From contig NZ_AP024523.1 of assembly GCF_024346585.1 (NCBI RefSeq), forward strand, positions 1,373,001 through 1,437,000: a stretch of DNA of 64,000 nucleotides. Direction: 5' to 3'. The translations under genes and the position numbers were made by a program. This document shows, in pieces, positions 1 to 8,703 of this stretch (positions are counted from its first letter, which is position 1; the number at the start of each line of letters is the position of its first letter). This DNA comes from Streptococcus toyakuensis. Its GTDB lineage: Bacteria > Bacillota > Bacilli > Lactobacillales > Streptococcaceae. Below the pieces are notes generated by a model, which saw nothing but the letters and a program-made list of their open reading frames with translations, was not told the origin of the DNA and did no database searches.

Positions 1-630
1 CATCATTTGAGTAAAGTCTTTGTCATAGTAGCCGTTCAAGACAGTGTCTACAATATCTACAAGCACTACTTCTTTTCCAAGACGCTCGAAAGCTTCGGCA
101 AGTTCTACACCGATGTAACCACCACCAACAACGGCAATGCGCTCAAGGTGCTTGCTCTTATCTTCAAGTTTTTCAATAACTTCTTCAGCGTTTTGGTACA
201 ATTTAACAAATTGTACATTTTCAAGAGTTGCTTTGAATTCGCGGTTGCCCTTAACGATTTCAACACCTTCGATTGGAGGCAAGATTGGAGTTGAACCAGT
301 TGCAAAGATCAATTTATCATAAGACTCTTTGTGTTCTTTACCTTCAACTTCTGCTGTAACTACTTTGTTATCATAGTCGATTGAAAGAACTGGTGAATTC
401 ATGTAAACCTTAGCACCTTTAGCTTCCAATTTTTCTTTATCAGAATAGAACAAGCCTTCAGCACCGTCAATTTGTTCACCGATCCAAAGGGCCATTCCAC
501 AACCTAGGAAAGAGATGTTAGAGTTTTGGTCGAATACAACGATTTCGTTCTCATTACCAAAATTATCCAACATAGTATTAATACATGCTGTACCAGCGTG
601 GTTAGCACCAACTACAACGATTTTACTCAT
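1..630 (-). CDS. nox: NADH oxidase, water-forming (N-terminal 210 residues; runs off window)
   Basis: Cytosolic flavoenzyme that oxidises NADH with O2 and regenerates NAD+ during aerobic growth. The visible part starts [15 protein letters not shown], an FAD Rossmann motif (residues 8-13). It has the redox cysteine at residue 44 in the context [12 protein letters not shown], typical of Nox and NADH peroxidase, and the second nucleotide-binding motif VVGGGYIG near residue 155. The 3' part lies before position 1. The ATG at 630-628 follows a purine-rich AAAGGTAGG. The gene is divergent from apbE, and a perfect cre site overlaps its -35 box. H2O2-forming Nox or NADH peroxidase cannot be fully excluded without the C-terminus, but the sequence reads as streptococcal Nox. 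Confidence 0.93.
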   Translation of the reverse strand, partial: MSKIVVVGANHAGTACINTMLDNFGNENEIVVFDQNSNISFLGCGMALWIGEQIDGAEGLFYSDKEKLEAKGAKVYMNSPVLSIDYDNKVVTAEVEGKEHKESYDKLIFATGSTPILPPIEGVEIVKGNREFKATLENVQFVKLYQNAEEVIEKLEDKSKHLERIAVVGGGYIGVELAEAFERLGKEVVLVDIVDTVLNGYYDKDFTQMM

Positions 631-670
631 AGAAAAATTCCTACCTTTAATTTAAAATTTACTCTTCTAG

Positions 671-699
671 TATAACATTTACTGTTAGCGTTTACAAGA
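671..699 (-). promoter_or_regulatory. nox promoter with perfect cre (CcpA) site
   Basis: On the minus strand TTGTAA is followed by 17 nt and TATACT, about 40 nt upstream of the nox ATG. The 14-mer TGTAAACGCTAACA (683-696, minus reading) fits the cre consensus TGWAARCGYTWNCW at every position and overlaps the -35 box. This placement suggests repression by CcpA; the effect itself is inferred. Confidence 0.7.
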
Positions 700-819
700 G
701 TTTAGCTAATTTTCCCGTTTTTTTTGTAAAAAAATGTAAATAATCTGTATTTTATCAGTCTTTCTTACAATTACTCTTTATTTTCTGAGCATATTTCTTG
801 ACAAGTTTACAAATTTTAT

Positions 820-848
820 TTGTGAAAACGCTGACTTTATGGTATGCT
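820..848 (+). promoter_or_regulatory. apbE operon promoter with near-perfect cre site
   Basis: TTGTGA (820-825), 17 nt, TATGCT (843-848) reads toward apbE. TGAAAACGCTGACT (823-836) matches cre at 13 of 14 positions and lies over the -35 region. The nox-apbE gap (631-938) holds these two divergent promoters and otherwise only an AT-rich leader of about 85 nt before apbE. Confidence 0.5.
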
Positions 849-938
849 AGTATCATGAAAAGAAAATGTAAGGGGTTAAATTTAATATAAATTTACTATA
901 TTTCAGTCTTCTTTTCATAAAAGAAAGGAGTTGGTAGC

Positions 939-1862
939 TTGCCTCTTAGTTCACATTCCGAACGGCTAATGGGGACTACTATCACTATTTCATTAGTAGA
1001 TGAGCGAGCCGATAGCTTGATCCAGAAATCCTTTGATTTACTCAGAGAGCTCGAATACCGCTTCAATGCCAATAGCCAAGAATCTGAGTTGATGGAAATC
1101 AATCATCAAGCTGGAATAGCCCCCGTCAAGGTTCATCCAGACCTGTTCGAACTGATTTCACTTGGATTAGAGCATAGCCTAGCGCCATCTAGCCATCTCA
1201 ATATCAGCATTGGTCCCTTGATTCAAACCTGGCGTATCGGTTTTTCAGATGCCAAAGTTGCCCAGCCTCAAGAAATCGAATCAATTCTCCCTTTAATCAA
1301 TCCTCATTATATCGAGTTAGATTCTTCTACTTCTACTGTGTTTCTAAAACAGAAAGGAATGAAGATAGACCTAGGTTGTTTAGCCAAGGGTTATAGTGCG
1401 GATAAAGTTGCTCAATTTCTGAGAAAAGAGGGAGTGACATCTGCCTTGATCAATCTGGGAGGGAATATCCTGACTATTGGAAAAAATCAGGCAAGAGGGG
1501 ATCAGCCTTGGCAAATTGGGATTCAAGACCCAGCCAATCCGAGGGGAAATCACTTAATGACCATCCCTGTTGTCAATAAATCTGTCGTGACTTCAGGCAT
1601 TTATGAACGTCACCTGACTGTCGATGGAAAAGATTACCATCATATTTTTGACAGCCAAACAGGATATCCTGTTGAAACGGAACTAGCGAGTCTAACAATC
1701 ATCTCTGATAAATCAGTTGATGGTGAAATCTGGACAACTCGTCTATTTGGAGAAAGACCTGCTTCTATCCTCTGGCAAGTCGAAAGTTTGGAGGGCATCG
1801 AAGCTATCCTCATCGATAAGGAAGGTCACCTAAGCTGTTCTTCAGGAATTCCTACTCTATAG
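939..1862 (+). CDS. apbE: FAD:protein FMN transferase (ApbE family), cytosolic form
   Basis: ApbE transfers FMN from FAD to a Thr or Ser of target proteins (a Mg-dependent phosphoester flavinylation). The 307 residues include DLGCLAKGY (144-152) and HHIFDSQTGYP (234-244), which correspond to the FAD and Mg site motifs of the family, and a D/W/T-T segment near 261-267 at the usual distal metal site. No signal peptide or lipobox is present, so the enzyme should act in the cytosol, unlike periplasmic ApbE. The start is TTG with AAAGGAG eight nt upstream; no earlier ATG fits. The two flavin reductases downstream are its natural partners, and the second carries two candidate FMN-attachment motifs. 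Confidence 0.9.
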   Translation: MPLSSHSERLMGTTITISLVDERADSLIQKSFDLLRELEYRFNANSQESELMEINHQAGIAPVKVHPDLFELISLGLEHSLAPSSHLNISIGPLIQTWRIGFSDAKVAQPQEIESILPLINPHYIELDSSTSTVFLKQKGMKIDLGCLAKGYSADKVAQFLRKEGVTSALINLGGNILTIGKNQARGDQPWQIGIQDPANPRGNHLMTIPVVNKSVVTSGIYERHLTVDGKDYHHIFDSQTGYPVETELASLTIISDKSVDGEIWTTRLFGERPASILWQVESLEGIEAILIDKEGHLSCSSGIPTL

Positions 1863-1921
1863 AAACAAATGTTTCAATGGAGTTTTAAAATTGTATTATG
1901 TAAAAAGAGAAAGGAAATCTC

Positions 1922-2527
1922 ATGTTAAAACTTATTGCTATTGTTGGAACAAATTCAAAACGTTCTACAAACCGCCAATTGCTTCAATACATGCAAAAAC
2001 ACTTTGCTGAAAAAGCTGAAATTGAACTTGTTGAAATTAAAGACATTCCTGTCTTCAACAAACCAGCTGACAAGCAAGTACCTGCTGAAATCCTAGAAAT
2101 TGCTGCTAAAATTGAAGAGGCAGATGGCGTTATTATTGGTACTCCTGAGTATGACCACTCTATCCCAGCTGTTTTGATGAGCGCTCTTGCTTGGTTGTCT
2201 TATGGTATCTATCCACTTTTGAACAAACCAATCATGATTACAGGTGCCTCTTACGGTACACTTGGTTCATCACGTGCCCAATTACAACTTCGTCAAATCT
2301 TGAATGCTCCAGAAATTAAAGCAAGTGTCCTTCCAGATGAATTCTTGCTTTCACACTCTCTTCAAGCCTTCAACCCAAGTGGAGACCTAGTGGATCTTGA
2401 TGTTATTAAAAAATTGGATGCCACTTTTGACGACTTCCGTATCTTTGTAAAAATCACAGAAAAATTGCGCAACGCACAAGCCCTACTTCGCAAAGATGCT
2501 GAAGACTTTGACTGGGAAAATTTGTAA
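1922..2527 (+). CDS. NADPH-dependent FMN reductase family protein
   Basis: Flavodoxin-fold oxidoreductase of the FMN_red family, 201 residues. The N-terminal phosphate loop GTNSKRSTNRQ (9-19), the TPEYDHSIPAVL segment near residue 80 and the GASYGTLGSSRAQ segment near 112 are the FMN and nicotinamide contact regions. It has no signal peptide. It lies 59 nt after apbE and 18 nt before a longer paralogue, so the three genes look like one operon and the pair like a tandem duplication. It lacks the C-terminal extension of its neighbour. The electron acceptor is not visible from sequence. Confidence 0.88.
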   Translation: MLKLIAIVGTNSKRSTNRQLLQYMQKHFAEKAEIELVEIKDIPVFNKPADKQVPAEILEIAAKIEEADGVIIGTPEYDHSIPAVLMSALAWLSYGIYPLLNKPIMITGASYGTLGSSRAQLQLRQILNAPEIKASVLPDEFLLSHSLQAFNPSGDLVDLDVIKKLDATFDDFRIFVKITEKLRNAQALLRKDAEDFDWENL

Positions 2528-2545
2528 GATAGGAGACCAAAAAGA

Positions 2546-3790
2546 ATGAAATTTGTTGGACTTGTAGGATCAAACTACGATCAATCATATAACCGTAAAC
2601 TCTTGGAATTCATCCGTCGTCACTTCAAACTCAAATTTGAATTAGAAGTTCTCGAAATTGATGAAGTTCCAATGTTTAACCAAGACGAAAAATGGGACGA
2701 AAGCTTCCAATTGCGTCTCTTGTATAACAGAATTACGCGTGCTGATGGTGTCATTATTGCTACTCCTGAGCACAACCACACAATCTCAGCTTCTCTTAAA
2801 TCAGTTCTTGAATGGCTTTCATACGAGGTTCATCCATTTGAAAACAAACCAGTCATGATTGTGGGAGCTTCTTACTACGACCAAGGTACTTCTCGTGCCC
2901 AAGTTCACCTTCGTAAGATTCTTGATGCCCCAGGTGTCAATGCCTACACACTTCCAGGAAATGAATTCCTTCTCGGTAAAGCTAAAGAAGCCTTTGATAT
3001 TAATGGGAATATCACAAATGAAGGAACTATTAATTTCCTTGAAACTTGCTTGGATAATTTTGTAAAATATGTAGGAGTTGTTTCAAAATTGAAAAAACCA
3101 AAACCAATTGAACCAGAAGATTTGGATTGTGGCAGACCAATTGCTACCACAATCACAGAAGTTGATCCCGATGATCCAGAATGGGTTGAAAAAGTTGCTG
3201 AAATTACTGGTGCGGTTTCAGGTGATACCTATGTCAAACTAGATCATGGTATCTTAACTGTTAACCAAATCGATATGTTCTTGAAAGCAATGCCATTTGA
3301 ATTGACATTTGCAGATGATAACAACCAATTCTTATACTACAATAATGTTCACCAAGATCCAAACACCATGTTTGCTAAACGTGTACCATCTCAATCTGGT
3401 AACCGTCTCTCAACTGTCCATAACTCACTTCCCGGTGGACGTATGAAAAATGTTGAATGGGTTGTCGGTGTACTGCGTAATGGTGATCAAGAATATGTTC
3501 GTACAATCGTTCCTGGATCTCCTGCAGGGGTTATCAACACTCACAACTATCAAGCTATGTACTATCCTGATGGATCATACGCTGGTATCAATGAAATAGT
3601 CTTCAACTTCCAACCATGGCTTGATTGGTACCTCAATACAACTGGTCAACGTCTAGTTGGTGGAAATGCTGCAGCTCCTGCTGGCGGACATGGTCACGGT
3701 GATGCAGATGCTACATCTGGAGCTTCTGATGCAGGTGAGGCTGGAGGCCACGGTGGTGGTGCAGACGCTACATCTGGAGCAAGCAACTAA
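2546..3790 (+). CDS. FMN reductase with PAS-like domain and two C-terminal flavinylation-type motifs
   Basis: Three parts are visible in 414 residues. Residues 1-185 are an FMN_red flavodoxin domain (GSNYDQSYNR, TPEHNHTISASL, GASYYDQGTSRAQ). Residues about 235-365 resemble the PAS-like domain found with DUF438 proteins (MPFELTFADDNNQFLYYNN, then GNRLSTVHNSLPGGR). Residues 375-414 are a Gly/Ala/His-rich tail with two copies of DATSGAS (388-394 and 407-413), 19 residues apart. ApbE substrates carry D-x-x-(S/T)-G-A-(S/T), with FMN on the last residue, so Ser394 and Ser413 are predicted FMN sites. The upstream apbE supports this. No signal peptide is seen, so a cytosolic multi-flavin electron carrier is inferred; the substrate is unknown. 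Confidence 0.82.
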   Translation: MKFVGLVGSNYDQSYNRKLLEFIRRHFKLKFELEVLEIDEVPMFNQDEKWDESFQLRLLYNRITRADGVIIATPEHNHTISASLKSVLEWLSYEVHPFENKPVMIVGASYYDQGTSRAQVHLRKILDAPGVNAYTLPGNEFLLGKAKEAFDINGNITNEGTINFLETCLDNFVKYVGVVSKLKKPKPIEPEDLDCGRPIATTITEVDPDDPEWVEKVAEITGAVSGDTYVKLDHGILTVNQIDMFLKAMPFELTFADDNNQFLYYNNVHQDPNTMFAKRVPSQSGNRLSTVHNSLPGGRMKNVEWVVGVLRNGDQEYVRTIVPGSPAGVINTHNYQAMYYPDGSYAGINEIVFNFQPWLDWYLNTTGQRLVGGNAAAPAGGHGHGDADATSGASDAGEAGGHGGGADATSGASN

Positions 3791-3798
3791 TAGTAGTT

Positions 3799-3864
3799 TT
3801 AGGAACCAAATTGGTTCCTTTTTTAACCAAAAAAGACTAGCAGTTTGTATCTGCTAGTCTTTTG
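3799..3864 (+). terminator. Two consecutive intrinsic terminators after the flavin operon
   Basis: AGGAACC-AAATT-GGTTCCTTTTTT (about 3801-3823) is followed by a second hairpin, AAAAGACTAGCAG/CTGCTAGTCTTTT (about 3832-3863). The second is symmetrical enough to stop the minus-strand glyQS-DUF896 transcript as well. Confidence 0.8.
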
Positions 3865-3904
3865 ATTATTATTTCATCTATCTTTGTTAAAAGAAAGAAT
3901 ATTT

Positions 3905-4010
3905 ATACTCAATGAAAATCAAAGAGCAAACTAGGAAGCTAGCCGCAGGCTGTACTTGAGTACGGCAAGGTGAAGCTGACGTGGTTTGAATTTGATTTTC
4001 GAAGAGTATT
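3905..4010 (-). repeat. BOX element (boxA-boxC, no boxB)
   Basis: The minus strand begins with the boxA-type TACTCTTCGAAAATC and ends with the boxC-type TTTGATTTTCATTGAGTAT. The centre has the GCCGTACTCAAG/CAGCCTGCGGCTAG arms typical of streptococcal BOX repeats. It ends one base from the stop codon of the DUF896 gene. Confidence 0.85.
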
Positions 4011-4011
4011 A

Positions 4012-4269
4012 TTATGAATTTGGATCATCGAGACTACGGCCATGTAACCCTTTTTCACGTTGGACTTGACGTAGTTTCTCTGGTGTCACATCGTTGCCTT
4101 CTTCGTCCACAATTTTGATCCCTTCGATGTGGTGACGAACAGTGCGACGGTACCCTTCGATGTACTCCTCACGTAGTTTGGCTTGTTCAACTTTTTCTTC
4201 TGGTGTCAAGCCTTCTGTTTTTTTCTTTTTGGCAAGCTCGTTAATACGATCAATTTTTTTAGGATCCAT
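4012..4269 (-). CDS. DUF896 (YnzC family) small protein
   Basis: Small cytosolic helical protein of 85 residues starting [17 protein letters not shown]. The conserved [18 protein letters not shown] helix pair is followed by the C-terminal [12 protein letters not shown] typical of the YnzC/DUF896 family. The start was set to the ATG at 4269 because AAAGGAGAG lies just upstream; the longer reading frame to 4308 has no ribosome site. It follows glyS by 42 nt and is probably in its operon. Family members are often SOS or stress associated in Bacillus; the molecular role is not established. Confidence 0.85.
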   Translation of the reverse strand: MDPKKIDRINELAKKKKTEGLTPEEKVEQAKLREEYIEGYRRTVRHHIEGIKIVDEEGNDVTPEKLRQVQREKGLHGRSLDDPNS

Positions 4270-4311
4270 GTTTCTCTCCTTTGTGATAAGATAAAGTCCG
4301 TTTATCAAATT

Positions 4312-6348
4312 TTATTTAGTGTTAATTTGGTTAAAACGAGCAAGCTTAGCTGCTTTTTGAGTTAAATGAGACAAGATTGCCAAACGATTTTGACGGACAG
4401 CCTGATCTTCGGCCATAACCATAGTATTTTCAAAGAAAGAATCAATAACTGGGCTAAGAGCAAAAAGTTGTTTCAATTGCTGACTGGCAGTACCTGATAA
4501 AACGAGTGATTCTACTGCTTCTGCCAATGCTTTCTCTTCTTCATTCTCAAAGAGAGCTGAATCAACTGTAGCAACTCCTTCTGCCTTCTCAGCCAAGTTA
4601 AAGGCACGAGAAAGTGATTCGACAGATGGTTTAAAGTCTTCTTCCTTGCTTGCTTCTACGAGAGCACTTGCTGCTTCCAACATATCCGCCACAACAAAGT
4701 TCGATCCTGCAAGAATGGCTTCCTTGATATCTTTTGGAGTAGAGCCCATGATCTTATCAACACGAGCCTTGATAAAGTCCATAACCTCTGCCTTATTTTC
4801 ATAAGTCAAGCTGTCAAATGTTAATGCATAAAGGCTATCAATCAGCTCATCCATAGCAATGCGCCAACCAAAAGCATCCAAGATACGAACCACACCTTGG
4901 GTCGCACGACGAAGGGCATAAGGGTCATTAGAACCTGATGGAATCAAACCTACTGAGAAGAAACTCAAAATCGTATCCAATTTGTCTGCAATGGCTAGAA
5001 TGGCTCCAACCTTGCTCTCTGGAAGTTCTCCTTCGGCTGATGTAGGCATGTAGTGTTCACGAATAGCAGCTGCAACTGCTGGAGTTTCACCAGAAAGAAG
5101 GGCATATTTCTCACCCATAATACCTTGGAGCTCGTCAAATTCGCCAACCATACCTGTCAACAAGTCAAACTTGTAAATGGCTGCTGCACGAGCAAGGTCA
5201 ACTGTTTCATCCACTGACAAACCAGCTTTTTCTGCCAAAAGTACAGCGATTTGACCCGTACGAATCATGTGTTCACGAAGGGAACCAATTTTCTCATGGA
5301 AGGTTACATTGTTTAATTTTTCAACAAGGTCTGAAATAACCAATTTTTGGTCTTCACGCCAGAAGAATTCTCCGTCTTCCAAACGAGCTACCAAGACTTT
5401 TTCATTTCCTTTGATGACATTTTCCAAATGCTCTGCGTTTCCGTTACGGACAGAAATGAAGTTTGGCAAGAGGTTGCCATCTTGATCACGAACAACAAAG
5501 TAACGTTGGTGTCCCTTCATCGAAGTCACCAAAACTTCTTCTGGAACTTCAAGGTATTTGGCATCAAAACTTCCCATAAAGGCAGTTGGGTATTCAACCA
5601 AGTTCAAGACTTCATTAAGCAAATCAGCATCAATTTCGATGCGTACACCATGTTTCGCCTCAATTTCCTTGATTTGGTCAACAATCATTTGCTCACGTTC
5701 ACGTGGATCTGCAATTACATACTGTGCACGAAGGTCTTCTTCATAGCTCAATGCTGACTGAATCTCAGTTTCTTGTCCCAAGAAACGATGACCACGGCTC
5801 ACACGACCTCCCTTGATATCAAGGAAATCCAAGTCAAACTCTTCTTCATCTAAAAGAACAGTTAAAGTGTGAACAGGACGAATGTATTCAAAGCTATTTC
5901 CAGCCCAGTGCATGCTGACAGGGAAAGTCAATGACTTCAAAACATCGACAACACCAGGAACAATAGCTTCAACTGCTTGACCAACTTCTTCCTTAGTGAC
6001 ATAGACATATTCTTCACCCTTGATTTCACGGAATTCAATATCTTCAACCGTCAAACCTTTTCCACGGACAAATCCTTGAGCTGCTTTGGTGAAGTTTCCA
6101 TCACTATCCAAGGCAATTTTCTTTGCTGGACCCTTGAAATCTTCTGTCAAATCAGATTGCTTGTCTGCAAGACCAGTCACACGAACAGCCAAACGACGTG
6201 GTGTTGAGAAGGTTTGAATGGCTTCAAAAGACAGGCGGTTTTCCTTGAGGAAGGCTGCCATTTTTTCGCCTAGTTGTTTTTCACTTGGTGTGACAACATA
6301 GGCTGGTAATTCTTCAAGACCGAGTTCTACTAATAAGTTTTTTGTCAT
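4312..6348 (-). CDS. glyS: Glycyl-tRNA synthetase, beta subunit
   Basis: Beta chain of the alpha2-beta2 bacterial GlyRS, which charges tRNA-Gly together with GlyQ. The 678 residues match the usual length. Recognised segments are the N-terminal [15 protein letters not shown], the central [16 protein letters not shown] and the C-terminal tRNA-binding region ending at [12 protein letters not shown]. The ATG follows GGAGAAAAAAC. It lies 211 nt downstream of glyQ, a longer gap than usual, and that gap contains two strong hairpins. Expression is expected from the T-box upstream of the operon. Confidence 0.97.
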   Translation of the reverse strand: MTKNLLVELGLEELPAYVVTPSEKQLGEKMAAFLKENRLSFEAIQTFSTPRRLAVRVTGLADKQSDLTEDFKGPAKKIALDSDGNFTKAAQGFVRGKGLTVEDIEFREIKGEEYVYVTKEEVGQAVEAIVPGVVDVLKSLTFPVSMHWAGNSFEYIRPVHTLTVLLDEEEFDLDFLDIKGGRVSRGHRFLGQETEIQSALSYEEDLRAQYVIADPREREQMIVDQIKEIEAKHGVRIEIDADLLNEVLNLVEYPTAFMGSFDAKYLEVPEEVLVTSMKGHQRYFVVRDQDGNLLPNFISVRNGNAEHLENVIKGNEKVLVARLEDGEFFWREDQKLVISDLVEKLNNVTFHEKIGSLREHMIRTGQIAVLLAEKAGLSVDETVDLARAAAIYKFDLLTGMVGEFDELQGIMGEKYALLSGETPAVAAAIREHYMPTSAEGELPESKVGAILAIADKLDTILSFFSVGLIPSGSNDPYALRRATQGVVRILDAFGWRIAMDELIDSLYALTFDSLTYENKAEVMDFIKARVDKIMGSTPKDIKEAILAGSNFVVADMLEAASALVEASKEEDFKPSVESLSRAFNLAEKAEGVATVDSALFENEEEKALAEAVESLVLSGTASQQLKQLFALSPVIDSFFENTMVMAEDQAVRQNRLAILSHLTQKAAKLARFNQINTK

Positions 6349-6559
6349 GTTTTTTCTCCGAAAAGTATCTTTTTATTTTCCAGTTTGCCTTATGTGATTG
6401 GCACGCAAGCAACCAACTTCATTGTTTCATTGCTAAAATTGGAGCCAAAAGTCTCCAATTTTGCCTAGTATCCTTAGCTTCACTAAGGATACCTTCATCA
6501 CTGCGGCACCTGGTTCAGGGCTCACACTGTTCGCCCATTTTCGTAATTTGTCACTCTCT
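6349..6559 (-). other. Structured glyQ-glyS intergenic region
   Basis: This 211-nt spacer has no convincing gene. The minus strand contains two clean inverted repeats: GTATCCTTAG-tgaag-CTAAGGATAC (about 6475-6500) and AAAATTGGAG-actttt-GGCTCCAATTTT (about 6435-6465). Neither is followed by a long U run, so simple termination is not the obvious role; mRNA processing or a remnant repeat is possible. Confidence 0.4.
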
Positions 6560-7477
6560 TTATTCTGCGTCTTCTGCTAAGAGTTTAGCTCGTGTTGCTT
6601 CATCCAAAAGTGGGTAGCCTAGGCGTTTGCGCTCTGCCACAAAGGTTTTGGCTACAACACGGGCTAGGTTACGAATACGAGCGATATAGCCTGCGCGCTC
6701 TGTTACAGATACGGCACCACGCGCATCAAGAAGGTTAAAGGTATGTGAACATTTGAGAACATAGTCATAGGCAGGGTGCACCAATCCTTCTTCCAAGGCG
6801 CGTCCAGCTTCTTTTTCAAACTTATCAAAGTTTTCAAGCAACATTTCTTGATCCGAAATTTCAAATGAATATTTTGAGTGTTCGTACTCAGGCTGGATGA
6901 AGATTTCTCCGTATTTTACACCATCAGCCCATTCGATATCATAGACAGAATCCACTTCTTGAATATAAGAAGCCAAGCGTTCCAAACCATAAGTAACTTC
7001 TGCAGTCACAGGGCCAGTTGCCAATCCACCTACTTGTTGGAAGTAAGTGAACTGAGTGATTTCCATACCATCAAGCCAAACTTCCCAACCAAGACCAGCT
7101 GATCCAGTCGATGGATTTTCCCAGTTATCCTCAACGAAGCGAATATCGTGTTCCAAAGGATTGATTCCCAATTTTTCCAAAGATTCAAGGTAAAGTTCTT
7201 GGATATTTGATGGAGAAGGCTTCATAACCACTTGGAATTGATGGTGTTGGTAAAGACGGTTAGGGTTTTCCCCGTAACGACCGTCAGCAGGACGACGTGA
7301 TGGCTCTACATACGCTGCATTCCATGGCTCAGGTCCGATAGCACGAAGGAAAGTGTAAGGACTCATTGTCCCCGCACCTTTTTCATTATCATAAGCCTGC
7401 ATAAGCATACAACCTTGGTCATTCCAAAATTGTTGCAAAGTCAAAATAATTTCTTGAAATGTTAATTTCTTAGACAT
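6560..7477 (-). CDS. glyQ: Glycyl-tRNA synthetase, alpha subunit
   Basis: Catalytic class II chain of tetrameric GlyRS, 305 residues as expected. Key regions are [20 protein letters not shown] and the motif-2 stretch [19 protein letters not shown], with a C-terminal [11 protein letters not shown]. The start was set to ATG 7477 because AAGGAG sits six nt upstream (AAGGAGTATTCA then ATG); the longer frame to 7513 lacks a ribosome site. A second, diverged copy of this ribosome site and first seven codons lies 174 nt upstream. It is followed by glyS and belongs to the T-box-controlled unit. Confidence 0.97.
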   Translation of the reverse strand: MSKKLTFQEIILTLQQFWNDQGCMLMQAYDNEKGAGTMSPYTFLRAIGPEPWNAAYVEPSRRPADGRYGENPNRLYQHHQFQVVMKPSPSNIQELYLESLEKLGINPLEHDIRFVEDNWENPSTGSAGLGWEVWLDGMEITQFTYFQQVGGLATGPVTAEVTYGLERLASYIQEVDSVYDIEWADGVKYGEIFIQPEYEHSKYSFEISDQEMLLENFDKFEKEAGRALEEGLVHPAYDYVLKCSHTFNLLDARGAVSVTERAGYIARIRNLARVVAKTFVAERKRLGYPLLDEATRAKLLAEDAE

Positions 7478-7573
7478 TGAATACTCCTTAATAAAAATGA
7501 TTTCTTGCGACACGAGTCTGCCTCGTCGATTATACGAGGCAAGACGAGTTAGTACTGCGTCTAGCTCAGCACC

Positions 7574-7651
7574 CTAGTGCTGAGCGTGGGGCAGTCCGAC
7601 TGTAAGGAGGTTTCTGCCACTGAGGCAGCGGAAAGTCAATTTTTTAGACAT
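7574..7651 (-). pseudogene. Duplicated glyQ start fused to a 25-codon stub
   Basis: On the minus strand AAGGAGTAAACA then ATG opens MSKKLTF, the same seven residues as glyQ, then runs out of homology and stops after 25 codons. The glyQ copy at 7477 differs at five positions, mostly synonymous. The stub starts 19 nt after the upstream gene, a normal operon spacing, so it may be the original glyQ start displaced by an insertion of about 174 nt. The intervening DNA holds hairpins GCTCAGCAC/GTGCTGAGC and TGCCTCG/CGAGGCA. Confidence 0.55.
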
Positions 7652-7669
7652 TGTTTACTCCTTTAGTTT

Positions 7670-8431
7670 TTATATTTCTTTTTCAATTAATTTCTGCTGA
7701 ACAAACCAATTTAACAAGGGAAGAGTTTTATCTGTATTTGCCCATAAATGATAAGAATCGAAGACCGCTTGTACACTACCTAGATTTTCTACCAACTTAT
7801 CTATTGTCAAAAAACTACGCCAGTATTCGTAAAAAATACTTGCATAGTTCTTATCATAAGTCGAAGAACCAAAATCATTCAATGAATGCCAACCATACTT
7901 CTTCTGAAAAAGTTCTACAAGAGATTGATTACAAATTTTTTCCGCTTGAAATTCCTCTTCTGTCAAGAAATACTTGCGACTAATATATTCAACCATCCCC
8001 TCTTCGAACCATATATAAGAGTCGTAACCATCAAAATCATCTAAAAAATACTCCGACCAATGAGCTAACTCATGTCCTACAATCTGTAAGAGGAAATTTT
8101 CAGATAAAGAATGATAGTGATTTTCTATTGCTTGAGTTTGCTGAGAACACTCGTAGTCCATCAACTGATACAAATACAACTCTTTCCAAACAGCTAAATC
8201 AGGCGTCATAACCATTCGTCTATTATTTGTATAGGCTGGAACAGCGCTTTCCCTAATAATCTGTGTAGCAGCATTAAAACTTGACCAAATAACAGCTTGC
8301 GGTAAATCACAGACTGCAAGTTCATTCTTTAAAAAAGATTGATAATCTTTCAACTTTTCAGTATTTCTTACTACAAAATTACGAAATGCAGCTAGTTGAC
8401 TATCGTCTTTTACAAGATAAAGATTTTCCAC
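7670..8431 (-). CDS. Putative zinc metallopeptidase-like protein (HELAH), unknown substrate
   Basis: I do not recognise a named family. The 253-residue product has HELAHW (120-125) and, 19 residues after the second His, WFEEGMVEY (141-149). That HExxH plus downstream Glu arrangement is the gluzincin zinc-peptidase signature. No signal peptide or membrane segment is visible, so it looks cytosolic. The start is taken as GTG 8431 because AAAGGAGAGAC lies immediately upstream; a GTG six codons earlier overlaps that site. It lies directly behind a T-box leader and directly ahead of glyQ, so its expression should respond to uncharged tRNA-Gly. Function is not inferred further. Confidence 0.7.
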   Translation of the reverse strand: MENLYLVKDDSQLAAFRNFVVRNTEKLKDYQSFLKNELAVCDLPQAVIWSSFNAATQIIRESAVPAYTNNRRMVMTPDLAVWKELYLYQLMDYECSQQTQAIENHYHSLSENFLLQIVGHELAHWSEYFLDDFDGYDSYIWFEEGMVEYISRKYFLTEEEFQAEKICNQSLVELFQKKYGWHSLNDFGSSTYDKNYASIFYEYWRSFLTIDKLVENLGSVQAVFDSYHLWANTDKTLPLLNWFVQQKLIEKEI

Positions 8432-8470
8432 GTCTCTCCTTTCTTTCACATAATAGACTGAATAAGCGAA

Positions 8471-8652
8471 AGAACCACGTCCGACAATCCTAGGTTGATT
8501 TAACCTAGGGGCGTCAGAAACGCGGTTCCACCCTAATTTATTACTTCATTGTTTTTGAAAATACTACAGAAAGCGCCAGTTCTTTATTTTGTTCTACTTG
8601 GCTCCCACTATCCCAAGCTCGCTTGAAGAACACCATAAGACTTTCTTTCCTG
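8471..8652 (-). promoter_or_regulatory. T-box leader (probably glycine-specific)
   Basis: AGGGTGGAACCGCG (minus; 8521-8534) is the canonical T-box antiterminator sequence. Upstream, a base helix AGAAAG/CTTTCT encloses GAACTGGCGC, compatible with a GGC glycine specifier, and GGGATAGTGGGAGCC resembles the apical Stem I motif. A hairpin CCTAGGTT-AAATC-AACCTAGG (8489-8509) is the competing terminator. Uncharged tRNA-Gly is expected to allow read-through into the peptidase-like gene, glyQ and glyS. The specifier is read by eye. Confidence 0.85.
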
Positions 8653-8658
8653 CTGACT

Positions 8659-8687
8659 ATTATATCAAAAATTAGAACAATGTACAA
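8659..8687 (-). promoter_or_regulatory. Promoter of the T-box/glyQS unit
   Basis: Minus-strand TTGTAC (8687-8682), 17 nt spacer, TATAAT (8664-8659). This predicts a transcript start near 8652, just before the T-box Stem I. Confidence 0.75.
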
Positions 8688-8703
8688 TTCTTTTTATGAT
8701 TTT

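Noticed and set aside
5347..5757. 136-residue open frame opposite glyS
   Set aside because: It is the antisense shadow of a highly conserved glyS region, with no ribosome site and no recognisable domain. The same reasoning removes the other long antisense frames over glyQ, metK, prfB, spxB and murD.
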